Positions 1-6,317 of a stretch of DNA of 11,299 bases are shown piece after piece; within the stretch, counting starts at the first letter, position 1; every line of letters starts with the position of its first letter. The DNA lies in the NCBI GenBank assembly GCA_030040115.1, contig JASHUH010000056.1, forward strand, positions 1 to 11,299, in the 5' to 3' direction. The position numbers and the translations under genes are program-made. The notes beneath the pieces are model-generated. The model saw only the letters and a list, made by a program, of their open reading frames with translations, had not been told where the DNA came from and made no database searches. This stretch comes from Acidobacteriaceae bacterium (GTDB taxonomy: Bacteria; Acidobacteriota; Terriglobia; Terriglobales; Acidobacteriaceae).

Positions 1-1
1 A

Positions 2-649
2 ACATATCCGGGAGTGAATGCGGACGGAACCCTCGGCAGCGCGGCGGCTGTGCCGATGGCTTTTACCTGTCAGGGCGGAGTGGCCGGGACGACATGGACG
101 CAAACGGCTACTTCTGCCACATACACGGCTGAAAATTCCGCCGCCGTCAGCACCTTATCGAGCGGGATACAAAATCCAAGCTGGCAAGGCCCGCCTAGCG
201 TAATATATGCGGATGTCCTCACACCCCCCAGATGCGGCACGGCAAACAACGTGGCGACCACGACAGCGCCGGCTTTGGGTTCATCCCCTCCCCAGCCCCT
301 ATGCCCGAGCGGGGCAAATGCGTCGGCTGTTTCGGGCAGCGGGCCGTGGGCATGGACATGCACGGATAGCGTAAGCGGTGGCCAATCAAACTGCTCGGCC
401 CTGGTTTTGGGAGTATGCGGTACTGCGGCTGGAGTTCCGGTTACCAGTTTGACGTCAACATCCAGCAACCTTTGCAACTCTACCGACACCGAGGCTGGTT
501 TTGTTACCAACAGCGATGGCTCGTGGAGCTGGACCTGCACGGGACCGGGCACCGGCGGCGCGACCGTGAGCTGCACTGCGCCGCTTATGGGATCGTGCGG
601 TTCTGCGAACGGCGTGACTGTATCTGTTGCGCCGACAGTATTTGTTTAG
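2..649 (+). CDS. Cys/Trp-rich repeat protein, 3' part, probably surface or secreted (5' partial, likely truncated at 3' end)
   Basis: The frame is open to the left edge, so the true start lies outside; the GTG at 14 is only an internal codon. The product is rich in Ser, Thr, Ala and Gly, with units of about 60 residues that begin with Cys-Gly-(Thr/Ser)-Ala and contain a WxWTCT core followed by a Gly-rich stretch and another Cys. Unit-opening Cys codons lie at 233, 416 and 596, a spacing of 61 and 60 codons. The third unit stops after about 18 residues, before its WxWTC core. Such low-complexity, paired-Cys repeats are typical of large extracellular proteins, but I cannot name the family or a function. 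The stop at 647-649 lies against an IS66-type remnant, so this is probably the broken end of a longer gene. Whether it is still expressed is unknown. Confidence 0.6.
   Translation, partial: TYPGVNADGTLGSAAAVPMAFTCQGGVAGTTWTQTATSATYTAENSAAVSTLSSGIQNPSWQGPPSVIYADVLTPPRCGTANNVATTTAPALGSSPPQPLCPSGANASAVSGSGPWAWTCTDSVSGGQSNCSALVLGVCGTAAGVPVTSLTSTSSNLCNSTDTEAGFVTNSDGSWSWTCTGPGTGGATVSCTAPLMGSCGSANGVTVSVAPTVFV
233..649 (+). repeat. In-frame ~180-bp coding repeats (two full units and a broken third)
   Basis: Three units start at the Cys codons at 233, 416 and 596. Units 1 and 2 are 183 and 180 bp and share CGTA, an LC pair, the W-x-W-T-C-T core and a closing Cys-Ser/Thr-Ala. Unit 3 keeps only its first 15 or so residues. 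The units are diverged in sequence, so this is an old domain repeat and not a recent tandem duplication. Confidence 0.65.
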
Positions 650-936
650 CGTGAATGCGCGGGATTGAGGTTCAGGGCGCGCGGCTGGGGTAAGCACAGC
701 AGTCGGCCCAGCAAGGGGATAGCAGAGCGATGCTGTTGTCGGCAGGTCTCGAAAACGCTGAGCAAGATGCTTTGGGTGCGAGCCCCGGCCGTGGCGCGAT
801 TGCCTCCCCATACTTTGCGCGTGACCAGCATGGGAGGAATCGCTGGTTCAGCGCGCCGGTTGGTGGCTTCCAGACCGGGACAGTACAGAAAAGTGAACAG
901 CGCGTCGCGCTCCCGCGCCAGATGCCGCGCCAAGCG
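646..936 (-). pseudogene. IS66-type transposase, C-terminal fragment
   Basis: On the minus strand the translation reads RLARHLARERDALFTFLY, then PGLEATNRRAEPAI, RKVWGGNRATAGARTQ and a SVFETCRQQ segment. This is the conserved C-terminal part of IS66-family DDE transposases, where family members usually have ATNWRAEQAIRP and RKVWGGNRT. Only about 95 residues are recognisable; intact IS66 transposases are roughly 450-550 residues. Similarity fades upstream of about 936, where redoxin-like sequence begins on the other strand, although the minus frame stays open to 1098. The frame ends at 646, next to the broken repeat protein. The element cannot be active. No accessory tnpA/tnpB genes and no convincing paired inverted repeats are present. 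Confidence 0.72.
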
Positions 937-1110
937 TTGATGCTGCAACGGGGCTGGGAGATCTCGCGGCATTACGCCATTTTCGCCATGCCCGTCGCCT
1001 ACCTGATAGACCAAAAGGGTGTCATTGCCCATGATGTGGCAGTAGGAGTCGATAACATCTAGGACTTGCTGGCCGGTATTCCCAGAACGAAAGAACAAAT
1101 GGTCCTCTGA
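934..1110 (+). pseudogene. Redoxin/thioredoxin-like protein, C-terminal fragment with internal stop
   Basis: From about 934 the plus-strand translation reads LMLQRGWEISRHYAIFAMP, then VAYLIDQKGVIAHDVAVGVDNI, ending at a TAG at 1060-1062. This matches the C-terminal half of AhpC/TSA- or MauD-like redoxin domains: the cis-Pro (MPVAYLID) followed by D-x-x-G-x-I. Reading through the TAG, the frame continues for about 15 codons (DLLAGIPRTKEQMVL) to a TGA at 1108-1110. A plausible explanation is a single Leu-to-stop change. The N-terminal half with the CxxC or peroxidatic Cys is absent; the sequence before 930 belongs to the transposase piece. It is therefore a dead fragment. Assignment to the redoxin fold is good; the exact subfamily is not determined. 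Confidence 0.6.
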
Positions 1111-1115
1111 CGAAT

Positions 1116-1135
1116 TTTGTGCTAATTTGTGCTAA
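1116..1135. repeat. Exact 10-bp tandem repeat (TTTGTGCTAA x2)
   Basis: TTTGTGCTAA occurs twice with no spacer at 1116-1125 and 1126-1135, just after the redoxin remnant and about 42 bp upstream of a TATAAT box. A spacing near one helical turn is compatible with binding of a protein to one face of the DNA, but it could also be chance or a replication-slippage product. Confidence 0.5.
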
Positions 1136-1156
1136 CGATCTGCGGAACGTGCGTTT

Positions 1157-1182
1157 TTGTCGTATTCATTGCCTTTTATAAT
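1157..1182 (+). promoter_or_regulatory. Candidate sigma-70 promoter with perfect TATAAT
   Basis: TATAAT lies at 1177-1182 in a short AT-rich island within otherwise GC-rich sequence. Upstream, TTGTCG at 1157-1162 is a partial -35, but its 14-bp spacing is short; a poorer T-rich match sits at the normal 17 bp. Transcription would start near 1189 and run towards the hairpin at 1241-1283 and the MscS-type gene. The -10 is strong and the -35 is weak, so this is a prediction only. Confidence 0.4.
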
Positions 1183-1240
1183 CTGTAACTTACGTCGAAT
1201 CAAAAAGCGCGCGCCGTTCAATCCCCCAACAGATCACCGG

Positions 1241-1283
1241 CAGCGGCTTGGGAATGCGAATTTCCAAGCCGCTGTTGTTTTTT
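1241..1283 (+). terminator. Strong intrinsic terminator-like hairpin upstream of the MscS-type gene
   Basis: The arms 1241-1255 and 1260-1274 pair over 15 bp, including one G-U, around a GCGA tetraloop at 1256-1259. They are followed at once by TTGTTTTTT (1275-1283). No equivalent T tract exists on the other strand, so it acts for plus-strand transcripts. It may be the original terminator of the redoxin-like transcription unit. Because a TATAAT box lies only about 60 bp upstream, it may instead end a transcript of about 95 nt or act as an attenuator for the downstream channel gene. Confidence 0.7.
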
Positions 1284-1413
1284 GAGCAGAAAGACCGCAT
1301 CGCAATGTCCTGCGGACGCATTTCCCCGCTCCCGGCGCCGGCGCACAGCATCCCGCGAGCAAACAGCGGCGCGCGCCGCCGCATCCCATAGCAAGGTAAA
1401 TATAGAGGCGCAA

Positions 1414-2574
1414 ATGATCCAATTCAGAGGGACGATGATCCAGTTCATCCTGCAGAATTGGCAACACTTGCTGTGGTCCGCTGGCATTCTGGCCGCAGCC
1501 ATCGCGGCCGGGTTTCTGGCCCGGGCGATTGTTTTCTGGCTGCTCCGGCGGTTCGACCGGCGGAAAGGCAGCATCATTGGGCGCTCACTGGTGCTGCACG
1601 GCAAAGGCCCCACGCGCTGGATTTTCCCGCTGCTGGCGATTGTCTGTGTCTTGCCCGGCCTTCCGCTGCCGCACATCGTCATGGCGGCGATCGAGCACAT
1701 TTCGAGCATTGGGCTGATTGCCGCCATCGCCTGGCTGGTCATCCTTTTAGTTGACATCACCTCCGACGTTCTATCCGATCGCTACCGCATCGATGTGGCT
1801 GACAACCTGATGGCGCGGCGGGTTCAAACCCAGTTCCAAATGCTGCACCACATCGTGGTTGTGCTGGTCGCGGTGGTCGCGCTGGCGGTGATGCTGATGA
1901 CGTTTCCCGCGATCAACCACATTGGCGAGAGCGTTCTGGCCTCCGCGGGCCTCGCCAGCCTGGTGGTGGGCATGGCCATGAAAGGGACGCTCGAAAATCT
2001 GATTGCCGGCGTGCAAATCGCTTTCACGCAACCCTTCCGCATGGGCGACGCGGTAGTGATCGAAGGCAATTGGGGATGGATCGAGGAAATTGGCACCATG
2101 TTCGTGGTGGTGAAGATATGGGACTTGACCCGGCTGGTCATTCCGCTCTCTTATTTTTTGCAAAACTCGTTCCAAAACTGGACGCGCACCAGCGCCGAAC
2201 TCCTCGGCTACACCTATCTTTTCACGGATTACACCGTACCCGTGGAGGCGGTGCGCGCGGAGCTCAAGACCATTTGCGAATCGACGCCGCTTTGGGGCGG
2301 CAAGGTTTGCGGGGTGCAGGTTTCGGATTCGGACCGCTACACCATGCAGTTGCGCGCGCTGATGGATGCCCGCAACTCCGGCGACGCCTGGGACCTTCGC
2401 TGCCTGGTGCGCGAAAAGCTGATCGATTTCCTGCAGAAGAACTATCCCGGCAGCCTGCCGCGGTATCGCGGTGAGCTCGAGACGAAGTCTCCGGACGGGG
2501 CTCTGCTTAAAAACGAGGGCGGTCCCAACCGAGGCCGAGAGCGAGTCACGCTTCCGGGAACACCCGTGCGGTAG
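1414..2574 (+). CDS. MscS-family mechanosensitive ion channel
   Basis: This is an inner-membrane channel of the small-conductance mechanosensitive (MscS) superfamily, of about 386 residues; members open under membrane tension and release solutes on osmotic downshock. Hydrophobic segments lie at about residues 19-44, 69-85, 96-116 and 147-167. The pore helix follows at about 170-200 (VLASAGLASLVVGMAMKG, then NLIAG) and leads into the beta domain (QPFRMGDAVVIEG, WGWIEEI, VIPLSYF, QNWTR). The C-terminal region resembles the cytoplasmic vestibule. I chose the ATG at 1414 because GAGG lies 5 nt upstream; the ATG at 1435, with GAGGG 3 nt upstream, is the alternative. An in-frame ATG at 1282 would add 44 Arg/Ala-rich residues and start inside the terminator, so I reject it. 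The number of N-terminal helices is larger than in E. coli MscS. No substrate can be inferred. Confidence 0.9.
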   Translation: MIQFRGTMIQFILQNWQHLLWSAGILAAAIAAGFLARAIVFWLLRRFDRRKGSIIGRSLVLHGKGPTRWIFPLLAIVCVLPGLPLPHIVMAAIEHISSIGLIAAIAWLVILLVDITSDVLSDRYRIDVADNLMARRVQTQFQMLHHIVVVLVAVVALAVMLMTFPAINHIGESVLASAGLASLVVGMAMKGTLENLIAGVQIAFTQPFRMGDAVVIEGNWGWIEEIGTMFVVVKIWDLTRLVIPLSYFLQNSFQNWTRTSAELLGYTYLFTDYTVPVEAVRAELKTICESTPLWGGKVCGVQVSDSDRYTMQLRALMDARNSGDAWDLRCLVREKLIDFLQKNYPGSLPRYRGELETKSPDGALLKNEGGPNRGRERVTLPGTPVR

Positions 2575-2601
2575 GCGCAACCGCGCCTGCTTCCCAACTC
2601 T

Positions 2602-3366
2602 ATGCAGGTCGAGCTATCATGGGCCTCCATGTTTCCTTACGACCCGTCTCTGCTTTCCGCCGTCGCCGCATGCCCGCAAACCATTGCCGATGTGGTCCAG
2701 ACGCTCGAAAACATTCAGGCCATATGCGCCGACGGCGACGGCCTCAAGTGGTTCAATGGCCTCTACCTCCAGGTGACGCAAGCGGTCGAGGCGCGTGGCG
2801 CATTGGCGCCCACCGGTGCGGGCGGATTCTCAGATCCGCCATGGATTGCCGGCCTGGACGTCACGTTTGCGGGTTTCTACCTCAACGCGTTACGGGATTC
2901 GCTCTCGGGTGCCGCGACTCCGGGCTGTTGGCAAGCGCTGTTCGCCGCGCGCAACCAGACTGCGATCGCCCGCATCCAGTTCACTTTGGCTGGAATCAAC
3001 GCTCACATCAATCACGATCTTCCACAGGCGTTGGTCGCCACCTGCCGGGCGTTTGACGATCCGCCGCAACACGGCACGGCCCAATACAACGATTACACGG
3101 CCATCAACGCCACTCTCGACCAGCTCATTGCGGCGGCCAAGCAGACCCTTCACGTGCGCCTATTGGGTGACGCGCTGCCGCCGGTCAGCCGTCTGGAAGA
3201 CACGCTGGCGGCGTGGAACGTCTCGGCAGCGCGCGAGGCGGCGTGGAACAATGCCGAACTGCTCTGGCGGCTGGCCGATGCGCCCCTTGTTTCCGCCACG
3301 TTGCTCGACACCCTGGATGGGCTGACGACAGTGGCGGGCAAGGCGCTGCTGGTTCCCGTTCCCTGA
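2602..3366 (+). CDS. DUF5995-like protein of unknown function
   Basis: The product is about 254 residues, soluble, without a signal peptide or membrane segment. The middle part resembles the DUF5995 family: an F-x-x-x-Y-L-N-A-L segment near residue 93, a WQALF-A stretch, and the motif HINHDLPQAL near residue 135, whose His and Asp residues could be functional. The biochemical role of this family is unknown to me. It starts 27 bp after the channel gene and ends 60 bp before nrdR, so the three may be co-transcribed, but that does not predict function. No clear ribosome site precedes the ATG at 2602; the ATG at 2629 is an equally possible start, giving 245 residues. Confidence 0.72.
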   Translation: MQVELSWASMFPYDPSLLSAVAACPQTIADVVQTLENIQAICADGDGLKWFNGLYLQVTQAVEARGALAPTGAGGFSDPPWIAGLDVTFAGFYLNALRDSLSGAATPGCWQALFAARNQTAIARIQFTLAGINAHINHDLPQALVATCRAFDDPPQHGTAQYNDYTAINATLDQLIAAAKQTLHVRLLGDALPPVSRLEDTLAAWNVSAAREAAWNNAELLWRLADAPLVSATLLDTLDGLTTVAGKALLVPVP

Positions 3367-3426
3367 CCGGAGGCGCGGTCCCTGCACTGCGCTTGCGGCC
3401 CATCCATGTCGTAGAATCAAGCTGAA

Positions 3427-3903
3427 ATGAAGTGCCCTTATTGCGGATTCGCACAGGATCGCGTAGTCGACTCGCGCGAGAGCAAGGAAGCCGACTCGAT
3501 CCGGCGCCGGCGCGAGTGCGAACGCTGTAGCCGGCGTTTTACCACCTATGAGCGCATCGACGAAATTCCTTACATGGTGGTGAAGAAGGACGGCCGGCGC
3601 GAACGCTTCGACCGGCAGAAGGTGCTGAGCGGGTTGCTACGGGCGTGCGAGAAGCGCCCGGTTTCCTCAAGTCAGTTGGAGAAGATTGTCGACGCCGCGG
3701 AGAGTTTCCTGGTCGATGCGCCGGAACGCGAGCGAACCACGCGCGAGATCGGCGAACTGATTATGGAGCATCTCAAAGGCCTGGACACGGTGGCCTATAT
3801 CCGCTTTGCGTCGGTCTATCGCGATTTCACCGATGTGCGCGAGTTCAAAGAGGAGCTGGAAGGATTGCTGCGGAGCCATGGGGCAAAAAAGGCCGGCTCC
3901 TAG
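3427..3903 (+). CDS. nrdR: Transcriptional repressor NrdR
   Basis: NrdR senses ATP/dATP and represses ribonucleotide reductase genes by binding NrdR boxes in their promoters. The 158-residue product has the family's usual length and plan. An N-terminal zinc ribbon has C3-x2-C6 and C31-x2-C34, with the conserved DSRE at 15-18 and an Arg-rich stretch (RRRRECERC) between. An ATP-cone follows at about residues 49-139, starting VVKKDGRRERFDR, with LDTVAYIRFASVYRDF near its end. The ATG at 3427 gives the canonical MKCPYCG start. A TAGAAT -10-like sequence lies about 10-15 bp upstream, which would give a very short leader. No ribonucleotide reductase gene or NrdR box is visible in the window. The stop codon sits at the edge of the heptamer repeat array. 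Confidence 0.97.
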   Translation: MKCPYCGFAQDRVVDSRESKEADSIRRRRECERCSRRFTTYERIDEIPYMVVKKDGRRERFDRQKVLSGLLRACEKRPVSSSQLEKIVDAAESFLVDAPERERTTREIGELIMEHLKGLDTVAYIRFASVYRDFTDVREFKEELEGLLRSHGAKKAGS

Positions 3904-3946
3904 CTTCAGCTCTCAGCTATTAGCTTTCAGCTATCAGTCTCAGCTA
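3899..3946. repeat. Heptamer repeat array A (consensus TCAGCTA)
   Basis: From the end of nrdR, seven degenerate 7-bp units follow one another: CCTAGCT at 3899, then TCAGCTC, TCAGCTA, TTAGCTT, TCAGCTA, a 6-bp unit TCAGTC at 3934, and TCAGCTA at 3940-3946. The first unit includes the nrdR stop codon. The register is kept except for one 1-bp deletion. It is the inverse of array B downstream. Confidence 0.8.
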
Positions 3947-4000
3947 TTCGAGCCTGATAAGCAGCTGTGAGGCTCCAAGACACGATGCCGTTTGACCGGA

Positions 4001-4012
4001 CGCGGGCCCGCG
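4001..4012. other. 12-bp perfect palindrome in the centre of the nrdR-IDH intergenic region
   Basis: CGCGGGCCCGCG is self-complementary and lies between the two inverted heptamer arrays. Immediately after it, AAGAAGGAT is repeated in tandem with a 10-bp period (4014-4033). In GC-rich DNA such a palindrome may be chance; it could also be a dyad operator. Confidence 0.4.
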
Positions 4013-4034
4013 CAAGAAGGATCAAGAAGGATGA

Positions 4035-4104
4035 ACCGAAAGCTGAGAACAGAGCGCTGAGACCTGAGAGCTGCGAACTGCGAACTGAAAACTGAGAACC
4101 GAAA
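4035..4104. repeat. Heptamer repeat array B (consensus RCTGAGA, ten units)
   Basis: Ten consecutive 7-bp units fill 70 bp without a register break. The first and last are ACCGAAA; units between include GCTGAGA (twice), CCTGAGA, ACTGAGA, ACTGAAA and ACTGCGA. The consensus is the reverse complement of array A. The array ends 6 bp before the start codon of the next gene, so it forms nearly all of its immediate 5' leader and leaves only a GAAAGGAACT ribosome-site region. Heptameric tandem repeats are known elsewhere, for example the STRR elements of cyanobacteria. Confidence 0.85.
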
Positions 4105-4110
4105 GGAACT

Positions 4111-5133
4111 ATGACAGAATCGCGAACACATCGAGTTACGTTGATTCCCGGCGACGGCATTGGCCCCGAAGTGACGCAAGCGGTGGTGCGCATCCTCGAC
4201 GCCACCGGAGTCAAGTTCGAGTGGGAGCGCTACGCCGCCGGCGCAGAGGCCTTCGAGCTTCATGGCGAGTACATTCCTGCCGCTTTGTATGAGTCCATCA
4301 CCCGCAATCGCGTGGCGTTGAAGGGGCCGGTGACTACGCCCATCGGCGGCGGCTTCAAGAGCATCAACGTTGCCCTGCGCAAGAAATTTGACCTGTACGC
4401 CAACTTCAGGCCCATCCGCAATCTGCCCGGGCTGGAGACCAAGTGGCCGGGGGTGAACCTGATCGTGGTGCGCGAAAACACCGAGGGTGAGTACGTCGGC
4501 CTGGAGCACGAAGTCGTGCCCGGTGTGGTGGAAAGCATCAAGGTGGTTAGCGAGAAAGGATCGACGCGGATCGCCCGCTTCGCCTTCGAGTATGCGCGCA
4601 AACACGGGCGCAGGAAAATCCATTCCATCCACAAAGCCAACATCATGAAGCTCTCCGACGGCCTGTTTTTGCGCTGCGCGCGCCAGGTGGCCGAAGAGTT
4701 TCCCGACATTGCCTATGGCGAGCACATCATCGACAACACCTGTATGCAATTGGTGATGAATCCGTATCAATATGATGTGCTGCTGCTTGAAAACCTCTAC
4801 GGCGATATTGTGAGCGACCTGTGCGCGGGCCTGGTGGGCGGCTTGGGACTGGCGCCGGGCGCAAATTTGGGCGCGGAGTGCGCCATCTTTGAGGCGGTGC
4901 ATGGGTCGGCCCCCGACATTGCCGGCAAGGATTTGGCTAACCCCACTTCACTGTTGCTCTCGGCTATTCTCATGTTGCGCCATCTGGACGAAGAGGCTGC
5001 GGCCGAGAAGGCGGAAAAGGCGCTGGAAACCGTCTATGCCGAGCGCAAAGCGCTCACCCGTGACGTGGGTGGCGCGGCCGGAACCAGCCAGTTTGCCGAC
5101 GCCGTGCTGGCGGCGATGGGCTCGCTTCCTTGA
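4111..5133 (+). CDS. NAD-type isocitrate dehydrogenase (isocitrate/isopropylmalate dehydrogenase family)
   Basis: This is a metal-dependent beta-decarboxylating dehydrogenase of 340 residues. The start TLIPGDGIGPEV is the family N-terminus. The substrate site reads GGGFKSINVALRKKFDLY with S84, N86 and R90, then R100, R121 and Y128; the Ser/Asn pair is the isocitrate-type pattern, where isopropylmalate dehydrogenases carry Glu/Leu. Catalytic K175 lies in HKANIMKLSDG, and the metal ligands D208, D232 and D236 are present. HGSAPDIAGKD (264-274) has the Asp-Ile pair associated with NAD; NADP enzymes such as E. coli Icd have Lys-Tyr there. It therefore probably oxidises isocitrate to 2-oxoglutarate with NAD. 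Homoisocitrate or another 2-hydroxy acid cannot be excluded. The ATG at 4111 follows AAAGGA. It lies 44 bp upstream of asd and may share its transcript. Confidence 0.88.
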   Translation: MTESRTHRVTLIPGDGIGPEVTQAVVRILDATGVKFEWERYAAGAEAFELHGEYIPAALYESITRNRVALKGPVTTPIGGGFKSINVALRKKFDLYANFRPIRNLPGLETKWPGVNLIVVRENTEGEYVGLEHEVVPGVVESIKVVSEKGSTRIARFAFEYARKHGRRKIHSIHKANIMKLSDGLFLRCARQVAEEFPDIAYGEHIIDNTCMQLVMNPYQYDVLLLENLYGDIVSDLCAGLVGGLGLAPGANLGAECAIFEAVHGSAPDIAGKDLANPTSLLLSAILMLRHLDEEAAAEKAEKALETVYAERKALTRDVGGAAGTSQFADAVLAAMGSLP

Positions 5134-5177
5134 GCGGAGAAATTCCTCCTCCTGTACACTAAGAAGTGTTCAGGACC

Positions 5178-6317
5178 ATGAAAACCAAACATCCCATTGG
5201 CATTCTGGGCGCGACCGGCATGGTCGGCCAGCGCTTCATCCAACTCCTCGAAAACCATCCCTGGTTCGAGATTGTGTGGCTTGCGGCCAGCGACCGGTCC
5301 AGCGGAAAGCCCTACGGCGAAGCGGCGAAATGGCGTCTTGATACACCGCTTCCCGAGCGGATTGCCCGCATGACGGTGTCGCCGGCCGAGCCGTCGTCGG
5401 CGTCCGAGGCCGAGCCCAAAATCATTTTCGCTGCGCTCGATGCGGCCATTGCGCGCGAAATGGAGCCCAAGTTTGCCGAAGCCGGGTGCGCAGTGGTGTC
5501 GAATTCCAGCGCCTACCGCATGGCCGCCAATGTGCCGCTGGTGATTCCTGAAATCAACGCCGATCACCTGCACCTGATCGAAGAGCAGCCCTCGCGCCGC
5601 GCCTTGGGCGGCTACATGGTCACCAATCCGAATTGCTCCACGATCGGGCTGGTCATGGCGCTCAAGCCCATTGAGGAGCGCTTCGGGATCGAACAGATTT
5701 TTGTCACCACCATGCAGGCGGTCTCGGGCGCGGGCTATCCGGGCGTGCCTTCCATGGATATTTTGGGCAATGTCATTCCGTACATCGGCAGCGAAGAGGA
5801 AAAAATGGAGGCGGAAACGCTGAAGCTGCTGGGCAAATTCGAAGGCCATACGGTCACGCCGCTCAAAGCGCGGATCACGGCGCATTGTAACCGGGTTGCC
5901 GTCGAGGACGGGCACACCGAAAGCGTGTCGATCAAATTGGCGAAAAAGGCGGCGCGCGAGGAGATTCTCGCCTGCTGGTCGGAGTTTCGTCCCCTCGCCG
6001 GACAGGGACTGCCCACCGCGCCGGAGCAGCCCATCGAGTGGGCGGAGCAGAACGACCGGCCGCAACCGCGTCTCGATCGCCATCGCGGCAACGGTATGGC
6101 GGTGACGGTGGGCCGGCTGCGCCCTTGCGGCGTGCTCGACTGGAAGTTTACCGTGCTCTCGCACAACACCATTCGCGGCGCGGCGGGCGCGGCGATTCTA
6201 AACGCCGAGCTGCTGGCCAGCCTGGGCAAGCTGGAGCCGGGGTCCCGAGCGGCGGCAGCCCGTGTGCAGACGGAATTGGCGGTGGAGATCGAAACGTCGA
6301 GCGCCCGCTGGAGATGA
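5178..6317 (+). CDS. asd: Aspartate-semialdehyde dehydrogenase (archaeal/fungal-type)
   Basis: Asd reduces 4-aspartyl phosphate with NADPH to aspartate semialdehyde, the branch point to diaminopimelate/lysine and threonine/methionine. The product is 379 residues. It has the Rossmann motif GILGATGMVGQRF at 8-20, the nucleophile C153 in TNPNCSTIGL, the SGAGYPG stretch, the base H246 in VEDGHTESVSIKL, and a C-terminal HNTIRGAAGAAI. The sequence pattern fits the archaeal/fungal-like subfamily rather than E. coli Asd. I prefer the ATG at 5178, which gives MKTKHPIGILG; an in-frame GTG at 5166 would add four residues. Shine-Dalgarno AGGA is close to the ATG. A TACACT -10-like box at 5154-5159 may be an internal promoter. 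The long open frame on the opposite strand is a high-GC shadow. Confidence 0.96.
   Translation: MKTKHPIGILGATGMVGQRFIQLLENHPWFEIVWLAASDRSSGKPYGEAAKWRLDTPLPERIARMTVSPAEPSSASEAEPKIIFAALDAAIAREMEPKFAEAGCAVVSNSSAYRMAANVPLVIPEINADHLHLIEEQPSRRALGGYMVTNPNCSTIGLVMALKPIEERFGIEQIFVTTMQAVSGAGYPGVPSMDILGNVIPYIGSEEEKMEAETLKLLGKFEGHTVTPLKARITAHCNRVAVEDGHTESVSIKLAKKAAREEILACWSEFRPLAGQGLPTAPEQPIEWAEQNDRPQPRLDRHRGNGMAVTVGRLRPCGVLDWKFTVLSHNTIRGAAGAAILNAELLASLGKLEPGSRAAAARVQTELAVEIETSSARWR

Noticed and set aside
730..930. N-terminal part of the redoxin frame starting at the ATG at 730
   Set aside because: This stretch is antisense to the IS66-type transposase sequence and shows no redoxin similarity; only the part after about 934 does.
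1282..1413. N-terminal extension of the MscS-type protein from the ATG at 1282
   Set aside because: It overlaps the terminator, has no ribosome site and encodes Arg/Ala-rich sequence unlike the family; ATG 1414 with GAGG fits better.
3899..4104. CRISPR array
   Set aside because: Units are 7 bp, contiguous and degenerate, with no spacers of 30 bp or more; no cas genes are near.
3940..4902. 320-codon minus-strand frame opposite the isocitrate dehydrogenase gene
   Set aside because: It is antisense to a gene with all catalytic residues and reads through the heptamer arrays; composition is that of a shadow frame.
5034..6164. 376-codon minus-strand open frame opposite asd
   Set aside because: It lies wholly antisense to a clear asd gene, is His/Arg-rich and has no recognisable domain; typical high-GC shadow frame.
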